From Bacillus sp. FJAT-22090 (GTDB taxonomy: Bacteria > Bacillota > Bacilli > Bacillales_A > Planococcaceae), in NCBI RefSeq assembly GCF_001278755.1, contig NZ_CP012601.1, forward strand, positions 1,240,001-1,304,000: a stretch of DNA of 64,000 nucleotides, in the 5' to 3' direction. The notes under the pieces were generated by a model. That model searched no databases, was not told the origin of the DNA, and saw only the letters and a list, made by a program, of their open reading frames with translations. Position 1 is the stretch's first letter; every line of letters begins with the position of its first letter. Shown in pieces: positions 40,556 through 47,409 of this stretch. A program made the position numbers and the translations under genes.

Positions 40556-40716
40556 TCTTACATTAACCTGCCCCGTTAGTTCAAGAGAAAAGTGCCACCC
40601 CCCAGACTTAAAGTAAAGTACTCCTTGAGTTCAATAATTTACATATATTAACTTATTCAATTCGATTGCAAAAAAACCTTCTTTTTCAACTAAACTGCAC
40701 CGTTAGTTTAAGAAGC
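40556..40716 (-). repeat. attC-like repeat 44 (compound: beta, alpha-like, beta)
   Basis: Beta half (40556-40588), a CCACC spacer, an alpha-like half with GTAAAGTACTCCTTGAG (40611-40640), an AT-rich linker, and a second beta half (40684-40716, TGCACCG). 40602-40706 nearly equals 35411-35515. Confidence 0.76.
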
Positions 40717-40725
40717 TTAATAAAA

Positions 40726-40753
40726 GAACGTTAATCCGTTAAGATTAACGTTC
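40726..40753 (-). terminator. Terminator of the sigma/anti-sigma operon
   Basis: Perfect arms GAACGTTAATC and GATTAACGTTC; leftward T-run TTTTATT. Confidence 0.8.
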
Positions 40754-40769
40754 TACAGTTTGACTTATT

Positions 40770-41804
40770 TTATCGTGGAATTTTAACATTAAAGCTGTCG
40801 AATTTGTAGTTCTTATTCTCGTAAATTTTCATATCTACTTTTTCCTTCGGAAGGTCAATAAACGGTGTTATGGTCAATTCATCTACCGTATCATTAATAG
40901 GCTCATAAACGATTTTTCCATCTCCGTCGTTCACGCTTCCTTCGAGTATTTTTAGTTCTTTACCTGATGAATCCACCACTCGGAATTTTAGAAACATCTC
41001 CAAATGACCTATTTCCCAACTTCTAGCCTCATAGCTGAGTAGCAGACCACTTGGACCAAGTATTACTTTGTTTACCGTGAATCTAAAGTCCCCTCTTTTT
41101 TCTGAATGACCAATATCGATTTCTTTATTATTCTGTTTCGTAACTGCAGTAGTAAAACTCCATTGTTCGCCTGACTGACCTTTAAAGGCCAATTCCAAAT
41201 TTAGTTCTTCAGGTTGTGGCTTCTCCTTCCAAAAATGATCGAACTGTAAGAACCCTACTGTTTCTGTTGGGGTTTCGATAATATTATTTATTCCAATTCC
41301 ACCTTGACCCAATTGCTTATCTATTGTGTACCCAGGTATTTCAATGTATTGTTCAACGATTGGTTTTTCCGAAACGATCGAATAGCTAATATTAAACCTT
41401 GTGCCATCATAGAATATTTCCCCTAGACTAATGGTAATCCCATTGACCGTTTTGGATTGTCCTACAACTTCTGTTAAATCCAGTTCAGATACATTTTTTT
41501 GTCCCGAATCACCTAGATAGCTAAAAATAGAGCTTATCCCGGGAATAGAAGACAAAACTGTAGCCATTGCTGGAGACACCATCGAAGAAGCTACTAATAA
41601 TCCAAAAGCCAAGACTGCTGCCCCAATGCCATAACCCCACTTTTTTCGAGTTAATTGTTTTCTCATATGATGTGACTGGTTCTTTTCAATTGATTGCTTT
41701 AATTTTGCCTTTACACGTGCCTGTTCGACTTCATTTACTTCCATTTCTTCAAAATCTTCATCATCCAGCTTGAGATTATTTAATTGCTCAAAGATATCTT
41801 TCAT
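40770..41804 (-). CDS. DUF4179-type membrane anti-sigma factor
   Basis: 344 residues. A cytoplasmic N-terminus with a Lys/Glu-rich helix (about 1-55), one transmembrane segment (WGYGIGAAVLAFGLLVASS, about 57-75), then an extracellular domain with the DUF4179 start SIPGISSIFSYLGDSG and VNGITISLGEIFYDGT. Its ATG overlaps the sigma-factor stop (ATGA at 41801-41804), so the two are coupled. It presumably sequesters the upstream sigma factor. Confidence 0.88.
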   Translation of the reverse strand: MKDIFEQLNNLKLDDEDFEEMEVNEVEQARVKAKLKQSIEKNQSHHMRKQLTRKKWGYGIGAAVLAFGLLVASSMVSPAMATVLSSIPGISSIFSYLGDSGQKNVSELDLTEVVGQSKTVNGITISLGEIFYDGTRFNISYSIVSEKPIVEQYIEIPGYTIDKQLGQGGIGINNIIETPTETVGFLQFDHFWKEKPQPEELNLELAFKGQSGEQWSFTTAVTKQNNKEIDIGHSEKRGDFRFTVNKVILGPSGLLLSYEARSWEIGHLEMFLKFRVVDSSGKELKILEGSVNDGDGKIVYEPINDTVDELTITPFIDLPKEKVDMKIYENKNYKFDSFNVKIPR

Positions 41805-42376
41805 GCAAAATCCCCCCCTAATTTACTATTAGTCCGTTGTAGTTTTAGTCTTTTCTTTCCACGGTAAATGCGATTATCGACTGCAGCTTTCGTTAAACCA
41901 ATATTTTTAGCAATTTCTTCACTTGTCATGTCCAAGAAAAATCTCATCATGAAAATATCTCGGTCAATCACTTCAAACCCACACATTAACTTTAATATTT
42001 CATATTTATTTTCTGTAACGAGAACTTCGCTTTCTACAGAGAGACTACTACCTACATCTAAATCATTCGTACCAACAATTTCAACTTCAACACGTTTGTT
42101 TGCTATCCGATAGGTATCAATTGCTTTAAATTTTGTGACAACACAGAGCCATTTCCGAAAATCATCCGTGTCCCCTTCAAACTGATTTGCGTGATGCCAA
42201 ATAGTTAAAAAAACATCATTTATACATTCATCAATAAGACCAGGGTTTCCTAATGGTGACAATACTTTATAGGTAATCCCCTTAACTAACGGTAAATATT
42301 TATCCACTGCATATTCTAAAGCATCTTCTTTTTGCCGTTTAAGCCGTTTTATAAAATTATGGTCGGTAGATCTCAT
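41801..42376 (-). CDS. ECF-type RNA polymerase sigma factor
   Basis: About 191 residues from the ATG at 42376 (AAGGGGA upstream). Region 2: LEYAVDKYLPLVKGITYKVL, then DECINDVFLTIWHHANQFEG and FRKWLCVVTKFKAIDTYR. Region 4: RDIFMMRFFLDMTSEEIAKNIGLTKAAVDNRIYRGKKRL (given in part). Together with the DUF4179 gene it forms a classical sigma/anti-sigma operon. Targets unknown. No repeat separates the two genes, so it is a two-gene unit. Confidence 0.88.
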   Translation of the reverse strand: MRSTDHNFIKRLKRQKEDALEYAVDKYLPLVKGITYKVLSPLGNPGLIDECINDVFLTIWHHANQFEGDTDDFRKWLCVVTKFKAIDTYRIANKRVEVEIVGTNDLDVGSSLSVESEVLVTENKYEILKLMCGFEVIDRDIFMMRFFLDMTSEEIAKNIGLTKAAVDNRIYRGKKRLKLQRTNSKLGGDFA

Positions 42377-42521
42377 AAGAATTGTCCCCTTACTTTTTGT
42401 AAAATCCCTCACACTATATACAACGTAACATATACACTTTTTTTCTCACATTTAATAAAATTTGTTTTCAAAATTAATCATAAAGCCGTAATACCTTTCC
42501 CTTTGTTTCTTAAACTACAAC

Positions 42522-42548
42522 AAAAAAACCTGCCAAAGACAGGTCTTT
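42522..42548 (-). terminator. Hairpin terminator upstream of the sigma gene
   Basis: ACCTGCC/GACAGGT hairpin; leftward T-run of seven. It would end transcripts from the DUF4190 gene before the sigma operon. Confidence 0.72.
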
Positions 42549-42589
42549 TCGGTTTCAAAAAAATTAAATTATTGGTGTTCATTAGAAAA

Positions 42590-42628
42590 TTCTTATTCAA
42601 CTAAACTGCCCCGTTAGTTGAATAAGAA
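42590..42628 (-). repeat. attC-like repeat 45 (perfectly symmetric single site)
   Basis: Arms TTCTTATTCAACTAA and TTAGTTGAATAAGAA are perfect 15-nt complements around ACTGCCCCG. Left arm and centre are of beta type, right arm of alpha type. Confidence 0.85.
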
Positions 42629-42637
42629 CCCGAGATA

Positions 42638-42904
42638 CTAAACTTCATTTGTTAGAAAATAGAAAGCGATAATACCCACTACTGCAAAGATTTGAATCGT
42701 AATTCCCACTACACTACAAATTAAACCAGAAGTAGCTAATCCACTGCCCCCTTGATTTGTTATTACAAGTTCTTTTGCCGCTTTTCTTGAAACTACAACT
42801 CCTATACCACCAAGAATTAAACCGACAAATGGTATTAGGATTGAAAGAATACCAAGAGTTAAAGAAATTACCGAATTACTGTTTGTATGAGTTTTTTCAA
42901 CCAT
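42638..42904 (-). CDS. DUF4190 membrane protein, first gene after the integrase
   Basis: 88 residues. Two hydrophobic segments (about 12-37 and 57-83) separated by VSRKAAKELVITNQGGSGLATSGL; this is the DUF4190 pattern (GI..GP..IG.IL..AGK). GGGGGAAAT precedes the ATG. If the array is integron-like, this is the cassette nearest to the integrase and thus the most recently acquired. Confidence 0.82.
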   Translation of the reverse strand: MVEKTHTNSNSVISLTLGILSILIPFVGLILGGIGVVVSRKAAKELVITNQGGSGLATSGLICSVVGITIQIFAVVGIIAFYFLTNEV

Positions 42905-42943
42905 TTACATTTCCCCCTTATATATTCTCTCAATTCACATTAC

Positions 42944-42970
42944 CTATTCAACTGCTTCGTTATTAAAATC
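42944..42970 (-). repeat. attC-like repeat 46 (degenerate; attI-like position)
   Basis: ATTCAACTGCTTCGTTATTAA lies between the first cassette and the integrase start, where an integron carries attI. It shares ATTCAAC and the TGCTTCGTTA centre with the beta halves, but the right arm is lost. Confidence 0.6.
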
Positions 42971-43045
42971 AATTAATCATTATGTCTATAATTCTATTAA
43001 GTTGGCAATAATCCCTTTAAGAGTACTATTTTAGGGGGAATGGAA

Positions 43046-43885
43046 TTGAAACTGTCAAAAGCATGGTCTTCCTTTGAAGCAGATAAACGTATAGAAGGCT
43101 TTTCGAAGCAAACGTTGAAAGCCTACCAGTTACAGTCTTTGCTACTAATTGGTTATTTTAAGGATGTTGAGATGGAATCACTGGATACAATTCAACTGAA
43201 GGAATATCTTGCTATATCGGGCAAGCATTTAAAACCAGCCAGTCTTGCACATCGAATCCGCTTTATAAAATCGTTTTTTCGTTGGTCTCATGAAGAAGGA
43301 TACCTGAGTAAGAATCCAACTTCCAAGATTAAAGAGCCAAAAGTAGGGAAGCGGATACCCAAGTATTTAACCGAACGGGAGATTGAACACCTTCGTGAAT
43401 CCTGTCATTCCCCAATGGAAAAAGCGATTTTTGAATTTATGTTTTCTACCGGTTGTAGAATTGGAGAAATAGTTGCGTTAGAAAAGAACCATATCAATTG
43501 GTCCAACCAGTCTGCAATCGTTAGAGGAAAAGGTGATAAGGAAAGGGAAGTATATTTTAATACACGTTGCGACATATGGCTTAAACGCTATATGGAATGC
43601 CGTAATGACCATAATCCTGCTATCTTTGTAACTGCAAGGCAGCCACATAAAATGAGTGTCGCCCAAATGCGATACATCATCAAGCGGATCTCCAATCGTG
43701 CTGAAATCAATAAAGAGATTCATCCACACCAACTTAGGCACAGCTACGCAACTCATTTGTTGAATAACGGGGCTCCTATTGAAGTCATACAAAGTCTTAT
43801 GGGGCATGAGAAAAGTGAAACCACCAAGATCTACGCTCAATTAAGCGGGAGGCTAAGGAAAGAGTATTATCAAAAGTACTTTTAA
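43046..43885 (+). CDS. Tyrosine recombinase, candidate integrase of the cassette array
   Basis: About 280 residues, XerC/D-sized. SAM-like N-domain (about 5-85), then the catalytic domain with Arg in TGCRIGEIVAL, Lys in GKGDKEREV, HPHQLRHSYATHLL (H-x-x-R), His in SLMGHEKSETT and Tyr in KIYAQL. The extra helix insert of classical IntI proteins is absent. The TTG at 43046 has AGGGGGA 7 nt upstream; the ATG at 43040 is too close. It is transcribed away from the array, the integron plan. A chromosomal Xer role is less likely because it is one of five such genes here and sits at the array end. Confidence 0.86.
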   Translation: MKLSKAWSSFEADKRIEGFSKQTLKAYQLQSLLLIGYFKDVEMESLDTIQLKEYLAISGKHLKPASLAHRIRFIKSFFRWSHEEGYLSKNPTSKIKEPKVGKRIPKYLTEREIEHLRESCHSPMEKAIFEFMFSTGCRIGEIVALEKNHINWSNQSAIVRGKGDKEREVYFNTRCDIWLKRYMECRNDHNPAIFVTARQPHKMSVAQMRYIIKRISNRAEINKEIHPHQLRHSYATHLLNNGAPIEVIQSLMGHEKSETTKIYAQLSGRLRKEYYQKYF

Positions 43886-43892
43886 ATGTAAA

Positions 43893-43922
43893 AGTAGCAA
43901 CGTCATGAAAGACGTTGCTACT
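43893..43922. terminator. Hairpin after the integrase gene
   Basis: Perfect 12-nt arms AGTAGCAACGTC and GACGTTGCTACT around ATGAAA. Confidence 0.7.
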
Positions 43923-44303
43923 CGATTGAAAATTACCTTATCTTGGCTTTTTTCTTCTTTTTTGGTCGATTTTCACTCGTTTTTGCGTTAATCCTTCTTA
44001 CCTCAACGGCCTTATTAGCTCAATCTGAAAAACTATATACAGAGTTCTTTGTTGTTTGTGAATTACTTTATTTATAAAGGAATTGTTATACTATTTACAT
44101 GCTTCTATTTTAAAACGTTACTTATCTTTATCTATTTATATTATGGTTTGTGACCAATTTAATTAATCAAATGATTGGTACACGATTGGTACTCAAATAT
44201 TAAATCAGAAGTTTTCCACAAAAAAATAAAGCATAAACATTCCAAATGGAAAATTTATACTTTATGTCACAACGTTAAATGAAACTCTATGAATTTAGTA
44301 TTT
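43923..44303. other. Gene-free stretch
   Basis: About 380 nt. It holds the segment 43966-44001 that nearly repeats 10511-10546, and a direct repeat of ATTGGTAC near 44173-44195. No gene recognised. Confidence 0.45.
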
Positions 44304-44337
44304 TGGAGTCGGCGGGATTTGAACCCGCGTCCAGAAA
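44304..44337 (-). other. 3' end of tmRNA (ssrA), probable attachment-site remnant
   Basis: On the minus strand the sequence ends GGACGCGGGTTCAAATCCCG then CCGACTCCA, a T-arm plus acceptor 3' strand. The U at acceptor position 70 (CTCC) and the preceding TTTTTTCT match the 3' end of tmRNA of Bacillus type. The rest of ssrA (tag codons, pseudoknots) is absent at higher coordinates, so only the att core is here. It marks the edge of an element that lies to the right. Confidence 0.72.
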
Positions 44338-44513
44338 AAATAAGATGTTTTCTAATCTCAGTTATATCAATGGTTTAAGCAACATGCGATTACTACATTT
44401 TACAAACATAGTTCGTAATCAACCTGCTATCACCAATTATAATGGAAGATTTCCCCTTGTCAATCGTTATGTCGTATACTCCAATTTGAACAACTATAAT
44501 TCCAGTTTGAACC

Positions 44514-45044
44514 TTATCTAATCTTATAAGTTTTCCCTTCAATTGCAATTTCTTTATTTATGGTTAAGTATTGAAGATTCTTTTCATTCCTCTGTACCTT
44601 CGCTTTTAATCCATTTGCAATAGTAAGAAATACTCCACTCTTTAAAGCAGAACCTACTCTATCGAATCCTAATACAGATGGTACATCAAAGTATTGAATT
44701 GTATGCTTATACATAGGTCTATTAAAATCATCAAATCCAATAATTTCACTTATCGTTTCCCCTGGAACTGTTAGATTCATATTGCAATGCACCATGATGT
44801 TTTTATACTTGTTATGACGTTTACTCATGGATTCGGTTATAACTAGATATTTGTTTCCTTCAAGTAACACTAAATCCCCTTGTTTTACTTTATCAATGGT
44901 ATGAAGATGTTTGGATTCCTGTTCATCTAACTTGTTTAACGCTCCATTGGTTACGATTGCAGAAATGGACTTATCATTTATTTTAATTTCCTTTGCTACT
45001 GAATTGAACACATCATTTAAAGTTGTTTCATCAAATAAATTCAT
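44514..45044 (-). CDS. Phage-type protein, unknown
   Basis: About 176 residues from the ATG at 45044 (GAGGTGGGG upstream). Central HTIDKVKQGDLVLLEGNKYLVI and VQRNEKNLQYLTINKEIAIEGKTYKI; beta-rich. It overlaps the upstream small gene by 4 nt before start trimming and is part of the prophage-like run ending at the tmRNA scar. No firm family. Confidence 0.62.
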   Translation of the reverse strand: MNLFDETTLNDVFNSVAKEIKINDKSISAIVTNGALNKLDEQESKHLHTIDKVKQGDLVLLEGNKYLVITESMSKRHNKYKNIMVHCNMNLTVPGETISEIIGFDDFNRPMYKHTIQYFDVPSVLGFDRVGSALKSGVFLTIANGLKAKVQRNEKNLQYLTINKEIAIEGKTYKIR

Positions 45045-45055
45045 ATTTCCCCACC

Positions 45056-45391
45056 TCACAAATACAACATGAAAATATCAGAATTAGATGATTGATCGGT
45101 TTTCATTTGTCTAATCGTTTTATACAATCGGTCAAAACGTGACTGAAAATTATCATGAAAATCTGAAACTGTCATATCATCAAGACGAATTGTTTTCATT
45201 ATAGAGGGATTGTTTGCTACTGATTCCAGTATAGATAATGCAGTTTGATATATGGCTTTAATATTATCCTGTGAAGTTGCGTTGTATTCATCATGTGGCT
45301 TTAATCCATTCTCCTGTAAGTAGAAGATTAATTCCTGTTGGTCTAATTCAATCCCCTTTGTTTCCATTTGTAAGCGTTGAATGTTATTCAT
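45056..45391 (-). CDS. Small phage protein, unknown
   Basis: 111 residues from the ATG at 45391 (GAGAGGAATG upstream). Helical: MNNIQRLQMETKGIELDQQE, and FHDNFQSRFDRLYKTIRQMK. Such proteins lie beside holins in Bacillus and Listeria prophages. The longer reading into the holin gene is rejected. Confidence 0.62.
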   Translation of the reverse strand: MNNIQRLQMETKGIELDQQELIFYLQENGLKPHDEYNATSQDNIKAIYQTALSILESVANNPSIMKTIRLDDMTVSDFHDNFQSRFDRLYKTIRQMKTDQSSNSDIFMLYL

Positions 45392-45395
45392 ATGC

Positions 45396-45809
45396 TCATT
45401 CCTCTCTGTTTGTCGGTATTTCCTCTTTAGATAGTTGTTCAATATATTTAATTATTCCTTTAGGTAAAGGAATACCTATGTGACCTAAATTTTCTACTAT
45501 ACTTAATCCTTCCATTCCTATATAAAAGAACACAGCCATTGTTCTAAATACAGGTACACCAGAAGCAGTTAGTAAATCTAATAAATTAGCAATGATGATA
45601 ACTAACATAATTGACGTTTTCTTTAAGAAACCTCTATAGGATACTTTTGAATTTAATTTTTTCTGTATCGCTGCTTTAATTAGTCCTGTAACAATATCGA
45701 TAACCATAAATGCTACAAGGATTGTTAATGATATGTGCCATCCACCTATAAGGAACGCAAAGATTGTTCCAAAGAAGGTGAAGCCGAATAATAATTTTTC
45801 TATAAACAC
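45396..45809 (-). CDS. Phage holin
   Basis: 137 residues of the phage_holin_4 (phi105/toxin-secretion holin) type: two to four membrane segments, with LVAFMVIDIVTGLIKAAIQKKLNSK (family core, cited in part), YRGFLKKTSIMLVIIIANLLD and YIGMEGLSIVENLG. It makes membrane lesions for endolysin release. No endolysin gene is seen in this window, so the phage is a remnant. The ribosome site is AGGAGG. Confidence 0.87.
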   Translation of the reverse strand: MFIEKLLFGFTFFGTIFAFLIGGWHISLTILVAFMVIDIVTGLIKAAIQKKLNSKVSYRGFLKKTSIMLVIIIANLLDLLTASGVPVFRTMAVFFYIGMEGLSIVENLGHIGIPLPKGIIKYIEQLSKEEIPTNREE

Positions 45810-45837
45810 CTCCTATGATGTGAAATTTGGGCAAATG

Positions 45838-45867
45838 AAAAAGCACACTCTATTGAGCATGCTTTTA
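45838..45867 (-). terminator. Hairpin between phage genes
   Basis: AAAAAGCA..TGCTTTTA arms around CACTCTATTGAGCA. Confidence 0.6.
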
Positions 45868-45876
45868 GTACAGAAT

Positions 45877-46200
45877 CTATATTTTTTTAATTCCGTCAAT
45901 ATACAAAGTAGAAACATCTATTACTCTTTTTTTATCTACATCGTATAAATGTATCCATTTAGATTTACTTCCTTCTTCAAGACCGTTATCACGATCATGA
46001 TTAATTGTGTGTTGAACGTACTTCCATTGACGGTTAGTATCTTCTTTTAAAAATAATGAGAGTGTATTATACAATTCACCATTAACAACCTCTTTACAAT
46101 AACTCCCACTAATTACAAAATAGTTCTCATCTGTGTTTTCAATAAAATAACATTTTTCTTTTATGCGATGTTTTATTAATTCCTCAATTGTCATTTCCAT
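45877..46200 (-). CDS. Uncharacterised protein (107 aa)
   Basis: Begins MEMTIEELIKHRIKEKCYF; later LYNTLSLFLKEDTNRQWKYVQ and a DVSTLYIDGIKKI end. GAGGTGAG precedes the ATG. Shares a 37-nt upstream element with the next gene (see the direct repeat at 46222/46769). Probably part of the prophage remnant. Confidence 0.64.
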   Translation of the reverse strand: MEMTIEELIKHRIKEKCYFIENTDENYFVISGSYCKEVVNGELYNTLSLFLKEDTNRQWKYVQHTINHDRDNGLEEGSKSKWIHLYDVDKKRVIDVSTLYIDGIKKI

Positions 46201-46221
46201 TTTATCTCACCTCTCTATCTG

Positions 46222-46258
46222 CTCAATTCGACAAATAGGAGGGTGATTCCTTTTATGG
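46222..46258 (-). repeat. Direct repeat copy 1 (upstream of 45877-46200)
   Basis: About 34 of 37 nt match 46769-46805; in gene orientation both precede the ribosome site. The shared core is CTCAATTCGACAA, TAGGA, TTCCTTTTATGG. Confidence 0.72.
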
Positions 46259-46288
46259 TAATAAAATAACACTTTCTAATAAAGGTGT

Positions 46289-46741
46289 TTAATCTATAGT
46301 TTTAGATAATTTCCTTACATTAAAATATATATCTAGGTTCTCACCGATAAATTCACCATCATCAACAATACTTGCTTTTGATGAAACGTAGATACATTCA
46401 TAAATCTCGTCTTTGATTTCTAATGATAAAGAATCTGTTGTTTTGAGTAATTGTAATAAATCAACATGATTTTTTCTTTCATACTCATAAAACATTTCGT
46501 TACTAGCGTTGTCGTAAAACCTCATTGTACCGAAGTCATAGTAATCTTTATCTTCTTCTAAGATTACTAAAAAATCGTTATGCTCACCACTATCTGGAAA
46601 AGGAATTATTGAATTTAATTTGTAACCTTCCTCTTCTTGATGATAATTGACATAATCATTAATATCTGTTGCTTTTTTATCAACTAATTTAAAAGGTTCA
46701 TCACCACCAGTAGTTGAATATCTTTCTATAATATATTTCAT
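46289..46741 (-). CDS. Uncharacterised acidic protein (150 aa)
   Basis: ATG at 46741 with GGAAGGTGG upstream. Asp/Glu-rich: IINSIIPFPDSGEHNDFLVIL-like strand (LNSIIPFPDSGEHNDF), EEDKDYYDFGTMRFYDN and a beta-rich end (EFIGENLDIYFNVRKL). No family recognised. Possibly a phage or immunity-type protein. Confidence 0.62.
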   Translation of the reverse strand: MKYIIERYSTTGGDEPFKLVDKKATDINDYVNYHQEEEGYKLNSIIPFPDSGEHNDFLVILEEDKDYYDFGTMRFYDNASNEMFYEYERKNHVDLLQLLKTTDSLSLEIKDEIYECIYVSSKASIVDDGEFIGENLDIYFNVRKLSKTID

Positions 46742-46768
46742 AATTTCATCCACCTTCCTTTATAACTA

Positions 46769-46805
46769 CTCAATTCGACAAGTAGGAAGGTAATTCCTTT
46801 TATGG
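46769..46805 (-). repeat. Direct repeat copy 2 (upstream of 46289-46741)
   Basis: Second copy of the 37-nt element described at 46222-46258, in the same position relative to its gene. Confidence 0.72.
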
Positions 46806-46863
46806 ATAATACCCATAATAAAAAGCCACACTGATTATTTTTTAACAACTTATTTAGAAAAGA

Positions 46864-47409
46864 TTAAACCTCATAATACTTATTTGTAGTTTTATTAGAA
46901 TATATAATTAATTCTTCAGCAAATTCTTGTTCTACAATTTTAAAGATAATTTCTGAGCAATAATTTCTGTGATCTAAGGTCGTATAATATAGCCACAGTT
47001 TAAAGTAATCTTTATTCTCAAAGTCATCAATAACACTTATACTTATAGAACTTTCTCTATACTCCTGATGATCAAAGGATTCAATAGATTCTTCCACACC
47101 ATAATTAGTAACCACTATTTTATTTGTATTATGATTAATAATTTCAAATGATATAAAGTCCCTTCTACTTATGAAATTTGAAACTTTAAAAATTGGTAAA
47201 AAACTCTTTTCTCTTTCTTCTTTTTGTTCTATATACATTTTATAATTTAAATCTGTTGCTTCCTTGGTAATTTTGGCAGTTTTTGCAACATATATAACGG
47301 AAACAAGAACTATAATCGGTGATATTACAGATACTCCTATCATCATCCAATCTGTCCAATCTCTATTATTCATAGTGCTTAATATCTCAATCCAATCCTC
47401 TTTTTTCAC
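46864..47409 (-). CDS. Membrane-anchored protein (181 aa), unknown
   Basis: GTG start with AGGTAGG. One transmembrane segment (MMIGVSVISPIIVLVSVIYV, about 22-41), then a short coil (AKITKEATDLNYKMYIEQKEE) and a soluble domain with FKVSNFISRRDFISFEIINHN. The layout recalls small phage- or defence-linked membrane proteins; nothing firm. Confidence 0.66.
   Translation of the reverse strand: MKKEDWIEILSTMNNRDWTDWMMIGVSVISPIIVLVSVIYVAKTAKITKEATDLNYKMYIEQKEEREKSFLPIFKVSNFISRRDFISFEIINHNTNKIVVTNYGVEESIESFDHQEYRESSISISVIDDFENKDYFKLWLYYTTLDHRNYCSEIIFKIVEQEFAEELIIYSNKTTNKYYEV

Noticed and set aside
2535-42628. CRISPR array
   Set aside because: The repeats are long, two-part, unevenly spaced by whole genes of 0.1-1.6 kb and carry hairpins; no cas genes are present.
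2535-42628. Repeats as mere intergenic terminators (REP/bcr-like elements)
   Set aside because: Kept as the main alternative but not preferred: the outer inverted arms with 8-nt centres are conserved beyond what a terminator needs, half-sites occur alone, and an integrase lies at the array end.
43046-43885. The recombinase as chromosomal XerC or XerD
   Set aside because: Size and motifs would fit, but its place at the end of the array, the divergent layout and the absence of codV/xerD neighbours speak against it; not excluded.
44279-44521. Plus-strand open frame of 80 codons reading ESAGFEPAS near its start
   Set aside because: It is the reverse reading of the tmRNA 3' end (the well-known false AGFEPAS-type peptide of tRNA-like genes) and has no ribosome site.
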